A DNA stretch of 47,256 bases, from assembly GCA_023412855.1 (NCBI GenBank), contig JAEZRJ010000016.1, positions 1-47,256 of the forward strand, written 5' to 3'. Under the pieces are notes generated by a model. That model had not been told where the DNA came from. It searched no databases and saw only the letters and a list, made by a program, of their open reading frames with translations. Made by a program: the position numbers and the translations under genes. Below are positions 1-6,768 of this stretch, in pieces (the stretch's first letter is position 1; the number at the start of each line of letters is the position of its first letter). This DNA comes from Bacillota bacterium. GTDB lineage: Bacteria; Bacillota; Clostridia; Lachnospirales; Lachnospiraceae.

Positions 1-26
1 CGTGGGTTCGAGTCCCATCCGGGTCG
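1..26 (+). tRNA. 3' end of a tRNA gene (partial)
   Basis: The window opens inside a tRNA. A T-arm with the GGTTCGAGTCCC pattern is followed by seven acceptor bases (CCGGGTC) and a discriminator G. The 5' half with the anticodon lies outside the window, so the isoacceptor cannot be read. The acceptor sequence would fit a tRNA-Lys of related clostridia, but that is a guess. It is the first member of a three-tRNA cluster. Confidence 0.85.
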
Positions 27-51
27 TTTGTTTGAATATCATATTGATTAT

Positions 52-124
52 GGGATCTTAGCTCAGCTGGGAGAGCATCTGCCTTACAAGCAGAGGGTCA
101 TAGGTTCGAGCCCTATAGGTCCCA
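52..124 (+). tRNA. tRNA-Val (anticodon UAC)
   Basis: A complete cloverleaf can be drawn. The acceptor arms GGGATCT and AGGTCCC pair with one G-U, the D-arm contains AGCTCAGCTGGGAGAGC, the anticodon loop CTTACAA carries TAC, and the T-arm contains GGTTCGAGCCC. No CCA is encoded. It lies 25 bases after the previous tRNA and 17 before the next, so the three are probably co-transcribed. Confidence 0.96.
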
Positions 125-141
125 TTAAGTTTTTTGTATAA

Positions 142-225
142 GCTGGTGTGGCGGAATAGGCAGACGCAAAGGACTTAAAATCCTTCGGGAGCAATCCCGT
201 GCCGGTTCAAGTCCGGCCACCAGCA
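142..225 (+). tRNA. tRNA-Leu (anticodon UAA)
   Basis: This is a class II tRNA with a long variable arm (CGGGAGCAATCCCG). The acceptor arms GCTGGTG and CACCAGC pair perfectly. The anticodon stem GGA/TCC region presents loop CTTAAAA with TAA. The T-arm contains GGTTCAAGTCC. CCA is not encoded. It is the last gene of the tRNA cluster and is followed at once by a terminator. Confidence 0.96.
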
Positions 226-229
226 GCAG

Positions 230-270
230 AAAAGCATAATTTTCCCTTAGTGGAAATTATGCTTTTCTTT
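230..270 (+). terminator. Rho-independent terminator of the tRNA cluster
   Basis: The arms AAAAGCATAATTTtCC and GGAAATTATGCTTTT pair over 15 bp with one bulged T and a 6-base loop, followed by CTTTATTTT. It begins four bases after tRNA-Leu. Confidence 0.85.
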
Positions 271-393
271 ATTTTAAAGAACGTATGATATTATGTATTG
301 TGAGTTATTGATTTTCACAAATAATGTTCAAAATATAATATAATGAATTTAATATATAATGCATGATAAATAGGGGGCTCATGAATTATTGTA

Positions 394-923
394 GTGAACA
401 GTGGTTTATTGATACGCTCTATGGTTAAAGAAGATATTTCAGCCTTATATACTGTTTTTTCCGTATTCGACAAATCAAAGACAAGAGAATTATTTCAATA
501 TTATTATTCTCAGTATAATACCGAGAAAAGAATCGTACTGATAGCAGAATTCGAAGGCGGTTGCGCAGGATACGTTACGCTGATCCCGAATGCGAACGAA
601 GGCCCGTTTAAAGATAAAAAAATTCCTGAGATTAAGGATTTCAATGTCATCCAGTCACTTCAAAAAAAGGAATTGGATGGAAACTCATGGATGTGGCGGA
701 ACAATGTGCAAGTAAGCAAAGTGACATCGTGTCGCTGGGTGTTGGTCTTTACCGCGATTATGGTACCGCTCAGAGAATGTATGTGAAACGTGGATATATA
801 CCCGATGGTACAGGCCTATGGTATGGGAATCAACAGATATTCCCCGGGAACGAAGTTTTCGTTGACGATGATTTAGTGTTATACATGTCAAAAAGTCTGA
901 ATGTCACTCCATACAGAAAATAA
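394..923 (+). pseudogene. GNAT-family N-acetyltransferase, frameshifted
   Basis: Two overlapping reading frames together make one GNAT acetyltransferase of about 176 aa. The first frame starts at GTG 394 (MNSGLLIRSM) and is homologous-looking up to residue 92. The second frame carries the acetyl-CoA-binding half, including KGIGWKLMDVAE and the C-terminal YVKRGYIPDGTGLWYGN block typical of the family. They join if one base is gained, or if the ribosome slips by -1, at the seven-A run 662-668. The frame-0 codons there are AAA AAG preceded by A, which is the classic A AAA AAG slippery heptamer. No Shine-Dalgarno-like stimulator or strong downstream stem is obvious, so a simple one-base deletion or a sequencing error in a homopolymer is the plainer reading. 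The GGGGG at 373-377 is rather far from GTG 394. The substrate is unknown. Confidence 0.75.
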
Positions 924-966
924 ACGGATGGCTGATTGTAAAAATCTTTTTCCCATTGTTAATTTT

Positions 967-1005
967 AAAAGACATATCTTTCCTTCGGCGGAAGATACGT
1001 CTTTT
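967..1005 (+). terminator. Terminator after the GNAT locus
   Basis: Inverted arms AAAAGACATATCTTTCC and GGAAGATACGTCTTTT form a hairpin of about 15 bp with one mismatch and one bulge, and the 3' arm ends in CTTTTCCTAT. The rest of 924-1180 shows no other gene. Confidence 0.7.
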
Positions 1006-1180
1006 CCTATATAAAACAATGTGATATGATAAGTGCAATAGTGCTTGTGGCAGGAAATAAATAGAAATTTATCGTGTAGTTTGAACTCAAAATTATTTAT
1101 AAAGAAGAAAGGTGCCAAGCAAATGGATATTTAAAATATGTCAGTAAATAAATCTAAAAACAGAATGGAAGGATTGTTAG

Positions 1181-1795
1181 ATGATAGACATATATTATAT
1201 AGGTGGATCACCGTGCAGTGGGAAAAGCACTATTGCGGAAGCGATTTCTAAAAAATATAATTTGTATTATTATAAAGTAGATGATTTTTTAGACACATAC
1301 ACGCAAATGGGGGCAGAAGCAGGAAAACCAATTTGCACAAAACAAGGCATTATGACACCCGAGGAAACGTGGATGCGGAATCCAGTGGAACAAAATATAG
1401 AAGAATTACAATTTTACGAAGAAATTTTCGAATTTATAGTAGAAGAAATTAAGGGCATTTCGGACCATAGCAGAATTATAACAGAAGGAGCAGCGTTTAC
1501 TCCAAACTTGATGAAAAAGCACAATATTGCAAAACAACGATATGTTAATATTACGCCAACGCCAGAGTTTCAAATCTCACATTACAGACAAAGACAATGG
1601 GTTCCATATGTACTTGATGGTTGTAGTGATAAGGAAAAAGCATTTATGAACTGGATGAATCGGGATATTTTATTTTCAGAAGCAGTAAGGGAGCAATGTG
1701 AATTGCTTGGATATAAGGCATTTGTAAATGATGGGACGCTGTCGGTCACAGAATTAATGAAAAAAGTCTGTTTGCAATTTAATATGGAGAACTAG
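1181..1795 (+). CDS. P-loop AAA/nucleoside-kinase-like protein
   Basis: A 204-aa protein with a perfect Walker A motif at residues 8-17 (GGSPCSGKST) directly after the first beta strand. This is the usual layout of small P-loop kinases such as shikimate, adenylate or antibiotic phosphotransferase types. The VDDFLD segment near residue 33 probably forms the base-binding or Walker B-like acidic position, and the ITEGAAF segment near residue 104 would be a second strand facing the active site. The middle stretch (HYRQRQWV) may supply lid arginines. The start at ATG 1181 is backed by GGAAGG at 1168-1173. The gene stands alone, 67 bases before an ATC-hydrolase-like gene that has its own RBS. The phosphate acceptor is not predictable from sequence. 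Confidence 0.75.
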   Translation: MIDIYYIGGSPCSGKSTIAEAISKKYNLYYYKVDDFLDTYTQMGAEAGKPICTKQGIMTPEETWMRNPVEQNIEELQFYEEIFEFIVEEIKGISDHSRIITEGAAFTPNLMKKHNIAKQRYVNITPTPEFQISHYRQRQWVPYVLDGCSDKEKAFMNWMNRDILFSEAVREQCELLGYKAFVNDGTLSVTELMKKVCLQFNMEN

Positions 1796-1862
1796 TATGT
1801 GGAAAATCCTTGAATTCAAAGAATAAGTAAAGCTTATAAGTATGAAAGGAAGGTAAATCAGT

Positions 1863-2495
1863 TTGACAGAATATAACCGAGTATTTAACAAAAGTATCAT
1901 TTCCAATATTCACACTGAGTTTTGCCATAAATACGGCAAAGAAAAAGGCGGGCACATCTACGCACAGGCAGGCGAACGCTTGCTAACCATAATTTCTAGT
2001 GTAGATGACAGGGGGAATACAGCAATTCGTCACCATTTGGATCAAAATCTGCTCCCGATGATTTCTTGTTATCAGGTCATGCAGGAGAATGGTGTGCCGA
2101 AGGATGAAGCGCGTACATTCCTCGTCGGCGTTATGCACGAACATGCCCAAAATGCGGGCAGTACTTTTCACCGTCTCTCTCGGTTGCCTTTTTTCTATTC
2201 TCTGTTTTGCGCGTTATGCCAAACGGTAATGGATAGGAACTACCCTAATATTGGCTGGGATGTCCATTGGCTGCAAAAAGATGAAGAGAAAATCGCTTTT
2301 GACTGCAGGGCCTGTGTATACCGCGACACCACCGCACTTTTTGGCTGTCCGGAGCTTTGCCAGCATTTTTGTGAAAACGATGTCCTCGTATATGGCACTT
2401 TGCAGCCCAAAATGAGTTTCATCCGAACGAAGACATTGGCAGCGGGCGATGATTGCTGCGATTTCCGTTTTGTCAACGGCAAAAAGTATCAATGA
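1863..2495 (+). CDS. L-2-amino-thiazoline-4-carboxylic acid hydrolase family protein
   Basis: A 210-aa protein resembling the ATC hydrolase family. That family is named after the enzyme that opens L-2-amino-thiazoline-4-carboxylate on the way to cysteine; most members have no proven substrate. Supporting features are its length, the central helical part, several conserved cysteines in the second half (CRACVYRD, FGCPELCQHFCENDV) and the terminal CDFRF signature near residues 200-204. The start is TTG 1863, placed 8 bases after AGGAAGG (1848-1854); no closer ATG gives the full domain. There is no signal peptide, so it is cytoplasmic. It may share a transcript with the kinase-like gene upstream. 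The family assignment is from memory of these motifs, and the true reaction is open. Confidence 0.7.
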   Translation: MTEYNRVFNKSIISNIHTEFCHKYGKEKGGHIYAQAGERLLTIISSVDDRGNTAIRHHLDQNLLPMISCYQVMQENGVPKDEARTFLVGVMHEHAQNAGSTFHRLSRLPFFYSLFCALCQTVMDRNYPNIGWDVHWLQKDEEKIAFDCRACVYRDTTALFGCPELCQHFCENDVLVYGTLQPKMSFIRTKTLAAGDDCCDFRFVNGKKYQ

Positions 2496-2709
2496 GTTTT
2501 ATATAGTAAGATGTTAACAGCTCCTATTATTTTAGATGTTGTAAAGCAGCATATGATGCTCAAACAGGAATAAGGCGGTTTGTGAAAGATATTGCATTTG
2601 TCAGTGAGTGAACGGAACTTAATTCATTCTGGCCAACATGATGAAAATGGCGGCAAATGAACTTATAAATGTGAAACATAAAATTGAAAAAGTGATTAGG
2701 GATAAAACG

Positions 2710-2904
2710 ATGGATGGAACAGTTAGAAGTAATATTAAAGTAGGTATAAAGGTGCTTGTGGTACAGAAACAAGACCAGAGAACAGGAAAATTAACAGAAG
2801 GTATCGTACAGAGATTACTTACCAATTCAGCAAATCACCCGAGAGGAATAAAGGTAATGTTAGAAGGCGGAATCGTTGGAAGGGTACAGAAGATTTGTGA
2901 TTAG
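2710..2904 (+). CDS. ywbE: YwbE family protein (DUF2196)
   Basis: A small basic protein of 64 aa beginning MDGTVRSNIK. The block QDQRTGKLTEGIVQRLLTNS and the ending HPRGIKVMLEGGIVGRVQKI are the hallmark of the YwbE family, whose molecular function is unknown. The frame is open back to ATG 2638, but the family normally starts at the position of ATG 2710, which has AGGG 8 bases upstream, so I chose that start. The extra 24 upstream codons look like non-homologous leader. The gene ends before a strong terminator. No partner gene is evident. Confidence 0.8.
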   Translation: MDGTVRSNIKVGIKVLVVQKQDQRTGKLTEGIVQRLLTNSANHPRGIKVMLEGGIVGRVQKICD

Positions 2905-2968
2905 TTGAAAGGTGATGATAGATATCAATATACAAATTAATCACTAACGCCAAGGTTTATATAAGAGA

Positions 2969-3007
2969 GTCCTTTTCTTAGTTAAGTGCTAGGAAGGGAC
3001 TTTTTTG
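2969..3007 (+). terminator. Terminator after ywbE
   Basis: Arms GTCCTTTTCTTA and TAGGAAGGGAC pair, with G-U pairs, around a short loop and are followed directly by TTTTTTT. It lies 65 bases after the ywbE stop. Confidence 0.8.
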
Positions 3008-3266
3008 TATTCTTAAAGAACCTTTTTCCATTGGCAGAAAAAGCTTGCGGTTATAGTCTAAGTCAGAATTTTTGAACGAAATATTGTTTTTCTAAAGCAA
3101 GGATATAAATCATGGAGGACCGGACGAGTTCATGAGCCAGCCATGAGGCTGAACCCGTTTTCCATTGACATGGGAAAAGAAAGGAAATAGAATAAAGGAG
3201 TTGGTAAGGAAGAAAATGCGGGGGTATATGGATGTAAAGAGTAATTTGTAAAAGTGAGGAGATAAT
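3008..3266. other. Intergenic region with weak dyads
   Basis: No convincing gene. The stretch 3120-3190 can fold into two small hairpins (GTTC..AGCC / GGCT..GAAC, and TTTTCC / GGAAAA), but neither has a terminator T-run or a motif I recognise. It probably holds the promoter of the lipoprotein gene at 3267, although no good -35/-10 pair is visible. Confidence 0.35.
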
Positions 3267-3863
3267 ATGGACAAAAAGATTGCATTTATCTGTTTATTAA
3301 GTATATTTTTATTTGCCTTTTACGCGTGCGGCGGTAAATCGATATCAAATGAGCTTCCGGTGACGGAAACGGAAGAAACTGACTTTGGAGGAAGAGAATC
3401 TTCCTTTCTTATCAATGCGCAAGGAGACTGCGGAGCATTTCTCTCCACGGAGGAAAAGCCCAACGTAATAAGTGACATCGATACTTTGCTGTGGATTATT
3501 CCGAGGGGAGGAGCAGGAATTACCGGAGAAGGGCAGATGGTGTCTGAAAAAGACAATATTTTTATTTTAGAGAGTGCGAGTTGTCTGGGGGACTATTTGG
3601 CATCCGGCAAAAGGGAGTGGGATGAAGGTACGGATAGCGGTAATGTATGGATCCGCGTTATCAATGAACCATATTTACCGGAAGAGGGGATCAATGAACC
3701 GGGACATAAAGATATTGTTATTTATAAAGATGGAGAGGATGCTTATTTTGCATTGCAGGATCCTGATGATGAGGAAATGTGGACCGTATGGCTTATGCCG
3801 GAATATGGAAACTGGATTGAGAAAGAAATTATGATGTTTTTGCGGGTGACAACAGGACTTTGA
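3267..3863 (+). CDS. Small lipoprotein of unknown function
   Basis: A 198-aa protein with a lipoprotein signal: a positive start (MDKK), a hydrophobic stretch at residues 5-19, and lipobox FYAC with Cys21. It would be anchored to the outer face of the membrane. After a Ser/Thr/Glu-rich linker (residues 25-45) comes a single domain with several tryptophans and acidic patches (WDEGTDSGNVWIR, DPDDEEMWTVW) but no motif I can name. The start at ATG 3267 is preceded by GTGAGGAGATAAT, a good RBS. It converges on the histidine kinase gene, with only 20 bases between the stops. It could be an accessory sensor of that kinase, but the opposite orientation makes this speculation. Confidence 0.7.
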   Translation: MDKKIAFICLLSIFLFAFYACGGKSISNELPVTETEETDFGGRESSFLINAQGDCGAFLSTEEKPNVISDIDTLLWIIPRGGAGITGEGQMVSEKDNIFILESASCLGDYLASGKREWDEGTDSGNVWIRVINEPYLPEEGINEPGHKDIVIYKDGEDAYFALQDPDDEEMWTVWLMPEYGNWIEKEIMMFLRVTTGL

Positions 3864-3883
3864 CTTAAAAGGACAGCGCTTAT

Positions 3884-5170
3884 TCAAAGCATCGGGAGCC
3901 ATACCGTAAAGGTAGAACCGCCCTCCGGCGTATCGGTAATCCGTATAGAGCCGTTATGAGCCTTCACAATTTCAGAAGCAATGCATAAACCTAACCCGAA
4001 GTGTCCCTTGGCGCTTCGGGATTTTTCACTTCGGTAAAAGCGGTGAAAAATCTTCTCCTTTTCATCGTCAGAGATACCGATTCCCGTATCGATGACGGTA
4101 ATAAGAAAATGCTTCTTTTTCAGATGAAGGGAGAGGCTTACGGTTCCTCCTGCGGGAGTATAGCTTACTGCATTGTGCAAAAGGATGGCAGTTACTTGTC
4201 TAATGCGATTCCTATCGCAGATGCAGGATGGCAGAGCAGCATCCGGCAGATGGATGGACAGCGTCAGTTTTTTTTCTTTTGCCATGGGCTCAAACGCTTC
4301 GTAGGAATTCAGCAAAAGTGTATCTAATTCTACGTTTTCCTTTTCGATAGAAAAGCTGTGGTTGTCCGAACGGGATAAGTCCAGCATATCGTCGACAAGG
4401 GCTGACATGCGCCGGGATTCGGATTCCATGATGTTAAGAAACGTCTCTTTTTTATTTTCAGGCGCCTGCTTAAAGCTTTCCAGACAGGAAAGGATAACAG
4501 CCAGAGGAGTACGCAGCTCGTGGGAGGCGGAGGCTACGAACTGAGTCTGGTTTTTTCTGTTTTCTTCTATCGGATGCAGCAGTATTTTAGTAAAAGCATA
4601 AGAAAAGAGCCAGAGTATAATCAGGACGAAGGAAATGATACCCAGAAAAAAAAGACGTTGGTTAAGAAGCTGCTCTTTCAGTGGTGTCAGCGGCGAAAGC
4701 ACCAGCATTTGCAGTATATTTTTTCCTTTTTCCAAGGTGATGACGGAAGCATAATATTCTTCTTTATTTGTAGAGCTAAAGATAAATTCTGTATGAATAG
4801 AATGATAGAGCGCAGGCGCTGTCGTCTCTACGGAAAAGCTATTCCGATAATAGGTAAAGGCCTCCGTATACAATTCCTCCACATCCGAATGTGTGGAACG
4901 GCTGTTAAATAAAAAGGGAATGTCATTGTCCATCAGAAAAATCATATATTTACCGTTATCCTCCAGTTTGGACAGCCATTCATGCGTAATGACAGACTGC
5001 TGCTCTAAATTGGCAGTAACGGTATTCATATTATTTCGAAAGGAAAGAAGCTGGGTATCTTTTAAGTTTTTCTCAGATATGTATAAGTAGCCCAGCGTCA
5101 TAATCACCAATATTAAAGTTGTAATGCCGCCGCACATGAGTGTCAGGCGAAAATGTACTTTTTTAAACAT
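3884..5170 (-). CDS. Sensor histidine kinase of a two-component system
   Basis: A 428-aa membrane kinase. The first TM segment is at about residues 10-31, then an extracytoplasmic sensor loop of about 140 residues, then a second TM at about 172-193. The HisKA dimerisation domain follows with the phospho-acceptor His217 (SASHELRTPL). The ATPase domain has the N box (LLHNAVSYTP), G1 (DTGIGIS), F box (IFHRFYRSEKSRS) and G2 (GHFGLGL), so it should be catalytically active. The sensor loop has no named domain. The gene overlaps the end of the response regulator gene by 8 bases, which implies translational coupling. The signal is unknown. The divergent operon it faces contains extracellular binding proteins, so a solute or envelope signal is plausible. 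Confidence 0.93.
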   Translation of the reverse strand: MFKKVHFRLTLMCGGITTLILVIMTLGYLYISEKNLKDTQLLSFRNNMNTVTANLEQQSVITHEWLSKLEDNGKYMIFLMDNDIPFLFNSRSTHSDVEELYTEAFTYYRNSFSVETTAPALYHSIHTEFIFSSTNKEEYYASVITLEKGKNILQMLVLSPLTPLKEQLLNQRLFFLGIISFVLIILWLFSYAFTKILLHPIEENRKNQTQFVASASHELRTPLAVILSCLESFKQAPENKKETFLNIMESESRRMSALVDDMLDLSRSDNHSFSIEKENVELDTLLLNSYEAFEPMAKEKKLTLSIHLPDAALPSCICDRNRIRQVTAILLHNAVSYTPAGGTVSLSLHLKKKHFLITVIDTGIGISDDEKEKIFHRFYRSEKSRSAKGHFGLGLCIASEIVKAHNGSIRITDTPEGGSTFTVWLPML

Positions 5171-5849
5171 TAGCTGCTCCTTCCTTCAGACAGTAGCCTA
5201 TCCCCCGAATCGTCTTGATTTGGAGCCGGCTTCCGATCGCCAGAAACCGTCTGCGTAAAAAGTGGATATAATTATCCAGATTCCCGTCTTCCACATCGCT
5301 GTCCGGTCCCCATACCTTTAATAACAGCGTGCTTCTGGAAAGCGTCTGTCCCTGGTTTCGTAAAAAGGCTTCCAGTAAAGTGCCTTCTCTTTTGGAAAGG
5401 GAGCAATTTCCCTTTGGTCCTATTAAAATGTTTTCTTCGGGAGAGTAAGTAACATCAGACAAAACAAATTTATTATCTTTGACGAGGATGGGAGAGCGCC
5501 TCGTTACACAGTAAATTCTGGCAAGAAGTTCTTCAAATGCAAAAGGCTTGACCAGATAATCATCTGCTCCCATATTCAACCCCTCTACCTTGTCGGACAA
5601 CGCTCCTAAAGCGGTAATTAATATTACCGGAATGGTGATTTCTTCCTTGCGCAAATTTTGCAGTACATCGGTGCCCTCTATCATGGGAAGCATGCGGTCG
5701 AGCAGAATGACGTCATGAATATTTTCTTTGGCAAAAAATAAGGCTTCTTCCCCGTCAAAACAGGAATCTACCGTAAAGCCTTGAGCATTTAGCTGATAGG
5801 AAAGAGTATGATTTAAGTTTATGTCGTCTTCGGCAAGTAAAATTCTCAT
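5163..5849 (-). CDS. OmpR-family response regulator
   Basis: A 228-aa regulator. The receiver domain (about residues 1-115) has the acidic pair E7-D8-D9, phospho-acceptor Asp51 (ILLDRMLP) and the conserved Lys of LVKPFAFEE. The C-terminal winged-helix domain (about residues 130-222) has the typical LSKREGTLLEAFLRN and RRRFLAIGSRLQIKTIRGIGYCL blocks. It is the first gene of the minus-strand pair with the kinase. It starts about 60 bases from the inverted copy of TTTAGAGAAT, the proposed binding box, which suggests autoregulation together with control of the divergent lipoprotein-permease operon. Confidence 0.95.
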   Translation of the reverse strand: MRILLAEDDINLNHTLSYQLNAQGFTVDSCFDGEEALFFAKENIHDVILLDRMLPMIEGTDVLQNLRKEEITIPVILITALGALSDKVEGLNMGADDYLVKPFAFEELLARIYCVTRRSPILVKDNKFVLSDVTYSPEENILIGPKGNCSLSKREGTLLEAFLRNQGQTLSRSTLLLKVWGPDSDVEDGNLDNYIHFLRRRFLAIGSRLQIKTIRGIGYCLKEGAANV

Positions 5850-5912
5850 GTTATATGACCTCTTAATTGGAATGTAAATACTACCACTATAGTAACATAG
5901 AAATCTTTAAAT

Positions 5913-6003
5913 ATTCTCTAAAACTTAAATTTCCATATAAGGGAATGCTGAATTTAAATAAATTTTAACCTTAGAGAAACTTTAGAGAATGGTCTGTTAT
6001 GAT
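5913..6003. promoter_or_regulatory. Divergent promoter region with repeated response-regulator box
   Basis: The exact 10-mer TTTAGAGAAT occurs on the plus strand at 5981-5990 and on the minus strand at 5922-5913. On the plus side a related copy CTTAGAGAAA (5970-5979) precedes it with an 11-base period, the spacing expected for one OmpR-type dimer on one DNA face. A -10-like TATGAT lies at 5998-6003, and the repeats occupy the place of the -35 box, as in activator-dependent promoters. On the minus side, TATGTT (5899-5894) follows the box. This is read from sequence; binding is inferred. Confidence 0.6.
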
Positions 6004-6112
6004 GAACATCATGAAAAGAGCCTTTGCAAGGTCGTGAAATTGTACATAAAATGGCTTAAGATATGAGTTTTGCAATTGGCAATTGATTAGAGATGTAAAA
6101 GGAGAAAAAGTA

Positions 6113-6739
6113 ATGAACAAGAAGATGATTATTATAGGGCTGATAATTGCAGCGCTTTGTCTGGCTGCAGGCTGCCAAAGTAAGACAGAAGAAGCGGCAC
6201 CTCTTAAAGCAGAAATTATAGAAGATGAAGTGTCGATGGAAACAGAGGATGGTGGACCGCAGAACAGTAGAACAAAGAATAGTGAAACAGAAGATATTAC
6301 TGTAGGTACAGAAGCAGAAGAAACAGAAGAAACAGATACAAAAACAGAAGATACAGATACAGATACGGAAGCGCAGAAGCAAAAGAATAGCACAGAAAAT
6401 AATTCCGACAATCAAAGTGTAAAGGAAGAAATAAGCGGTATGGTAAAAGATGTTGGCAATAACAGTACCACGGTCAGCCAGATATTTACAATGGACACGG
6501 AGGATGGTCTGATTGCCGTGTCATCTGCCTCGGAGGATGGAAATGAAAACATACTGAGTATATATTTTAATGCTGGAGCGGAGTATGAATTTAATATAAT
6601 CAGAGATGGGGGAGGGAATGTAGAAAGCAGAGAAGGATCCTTTGACGACATTAAAAAGGGTATGATTTTGCATATGACAGGCAATTGGGACGGAAATGAT
6701 TTTTATGCCGATATTATTTCAATCAATGAAGTTAAGTAA
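6113..6739 (+). CDS. Lipoprotein with acidic linker
   Basis: A 208-aa protein starting at ATG 6113, 8 bases after AAAGGAG; an upstream in-frame TTG at 6083 is less likely. The signal peptide MNKKMIIIGLIIAALCLAAGC ends in a clear lipobox (LAAGC). Residues of about 25-105 are a low-complexity Glu/Thr/Asp linker that probably spans the cell wall. The C-terminal 100 residues form a compact beta-rich domain (SGMVKDVGNNSTTVSQI .. DGNDFYADIISINEV) resembling small OB-like lipoprotein domains; I cannot name it. It is the first gene of the operon driven by the divergent promoter and lies 29 bases before the solute-binding gene. Role unknown; perhaps an accessory subunit or a sensor partner. Confidence 0.75.
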   Translation: MNKKMIIIGLIIAALCLAAGCQSKTEEAAPLKAEIIEDEVSMETEDGGPQNSRTKNSETEDITVGTEAEETEETDTKTEDTDTDTEAQKQKNSTENNSDNQSVKEEISGMVKDVGNNSTTVSQIFTMDTEDGLIAVSSASEDGNENILSIYFNAGAEYEFNIIRDGGGNVESREGSFDDIKKGMILHMTGNWDGNDFYADIISINEVK

Positions 6740-6768
6740 GAAAAGCCAGAATAATAGGGAGAATAACA

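Noticed and set aside
6056..6415. Long minus-strand open frames with Ser/Val/Phe/Cys-rich products
   Set aside because: They are the complement of the acidic Glu/Thr linker of the lipoprotein and have no ribosome site.
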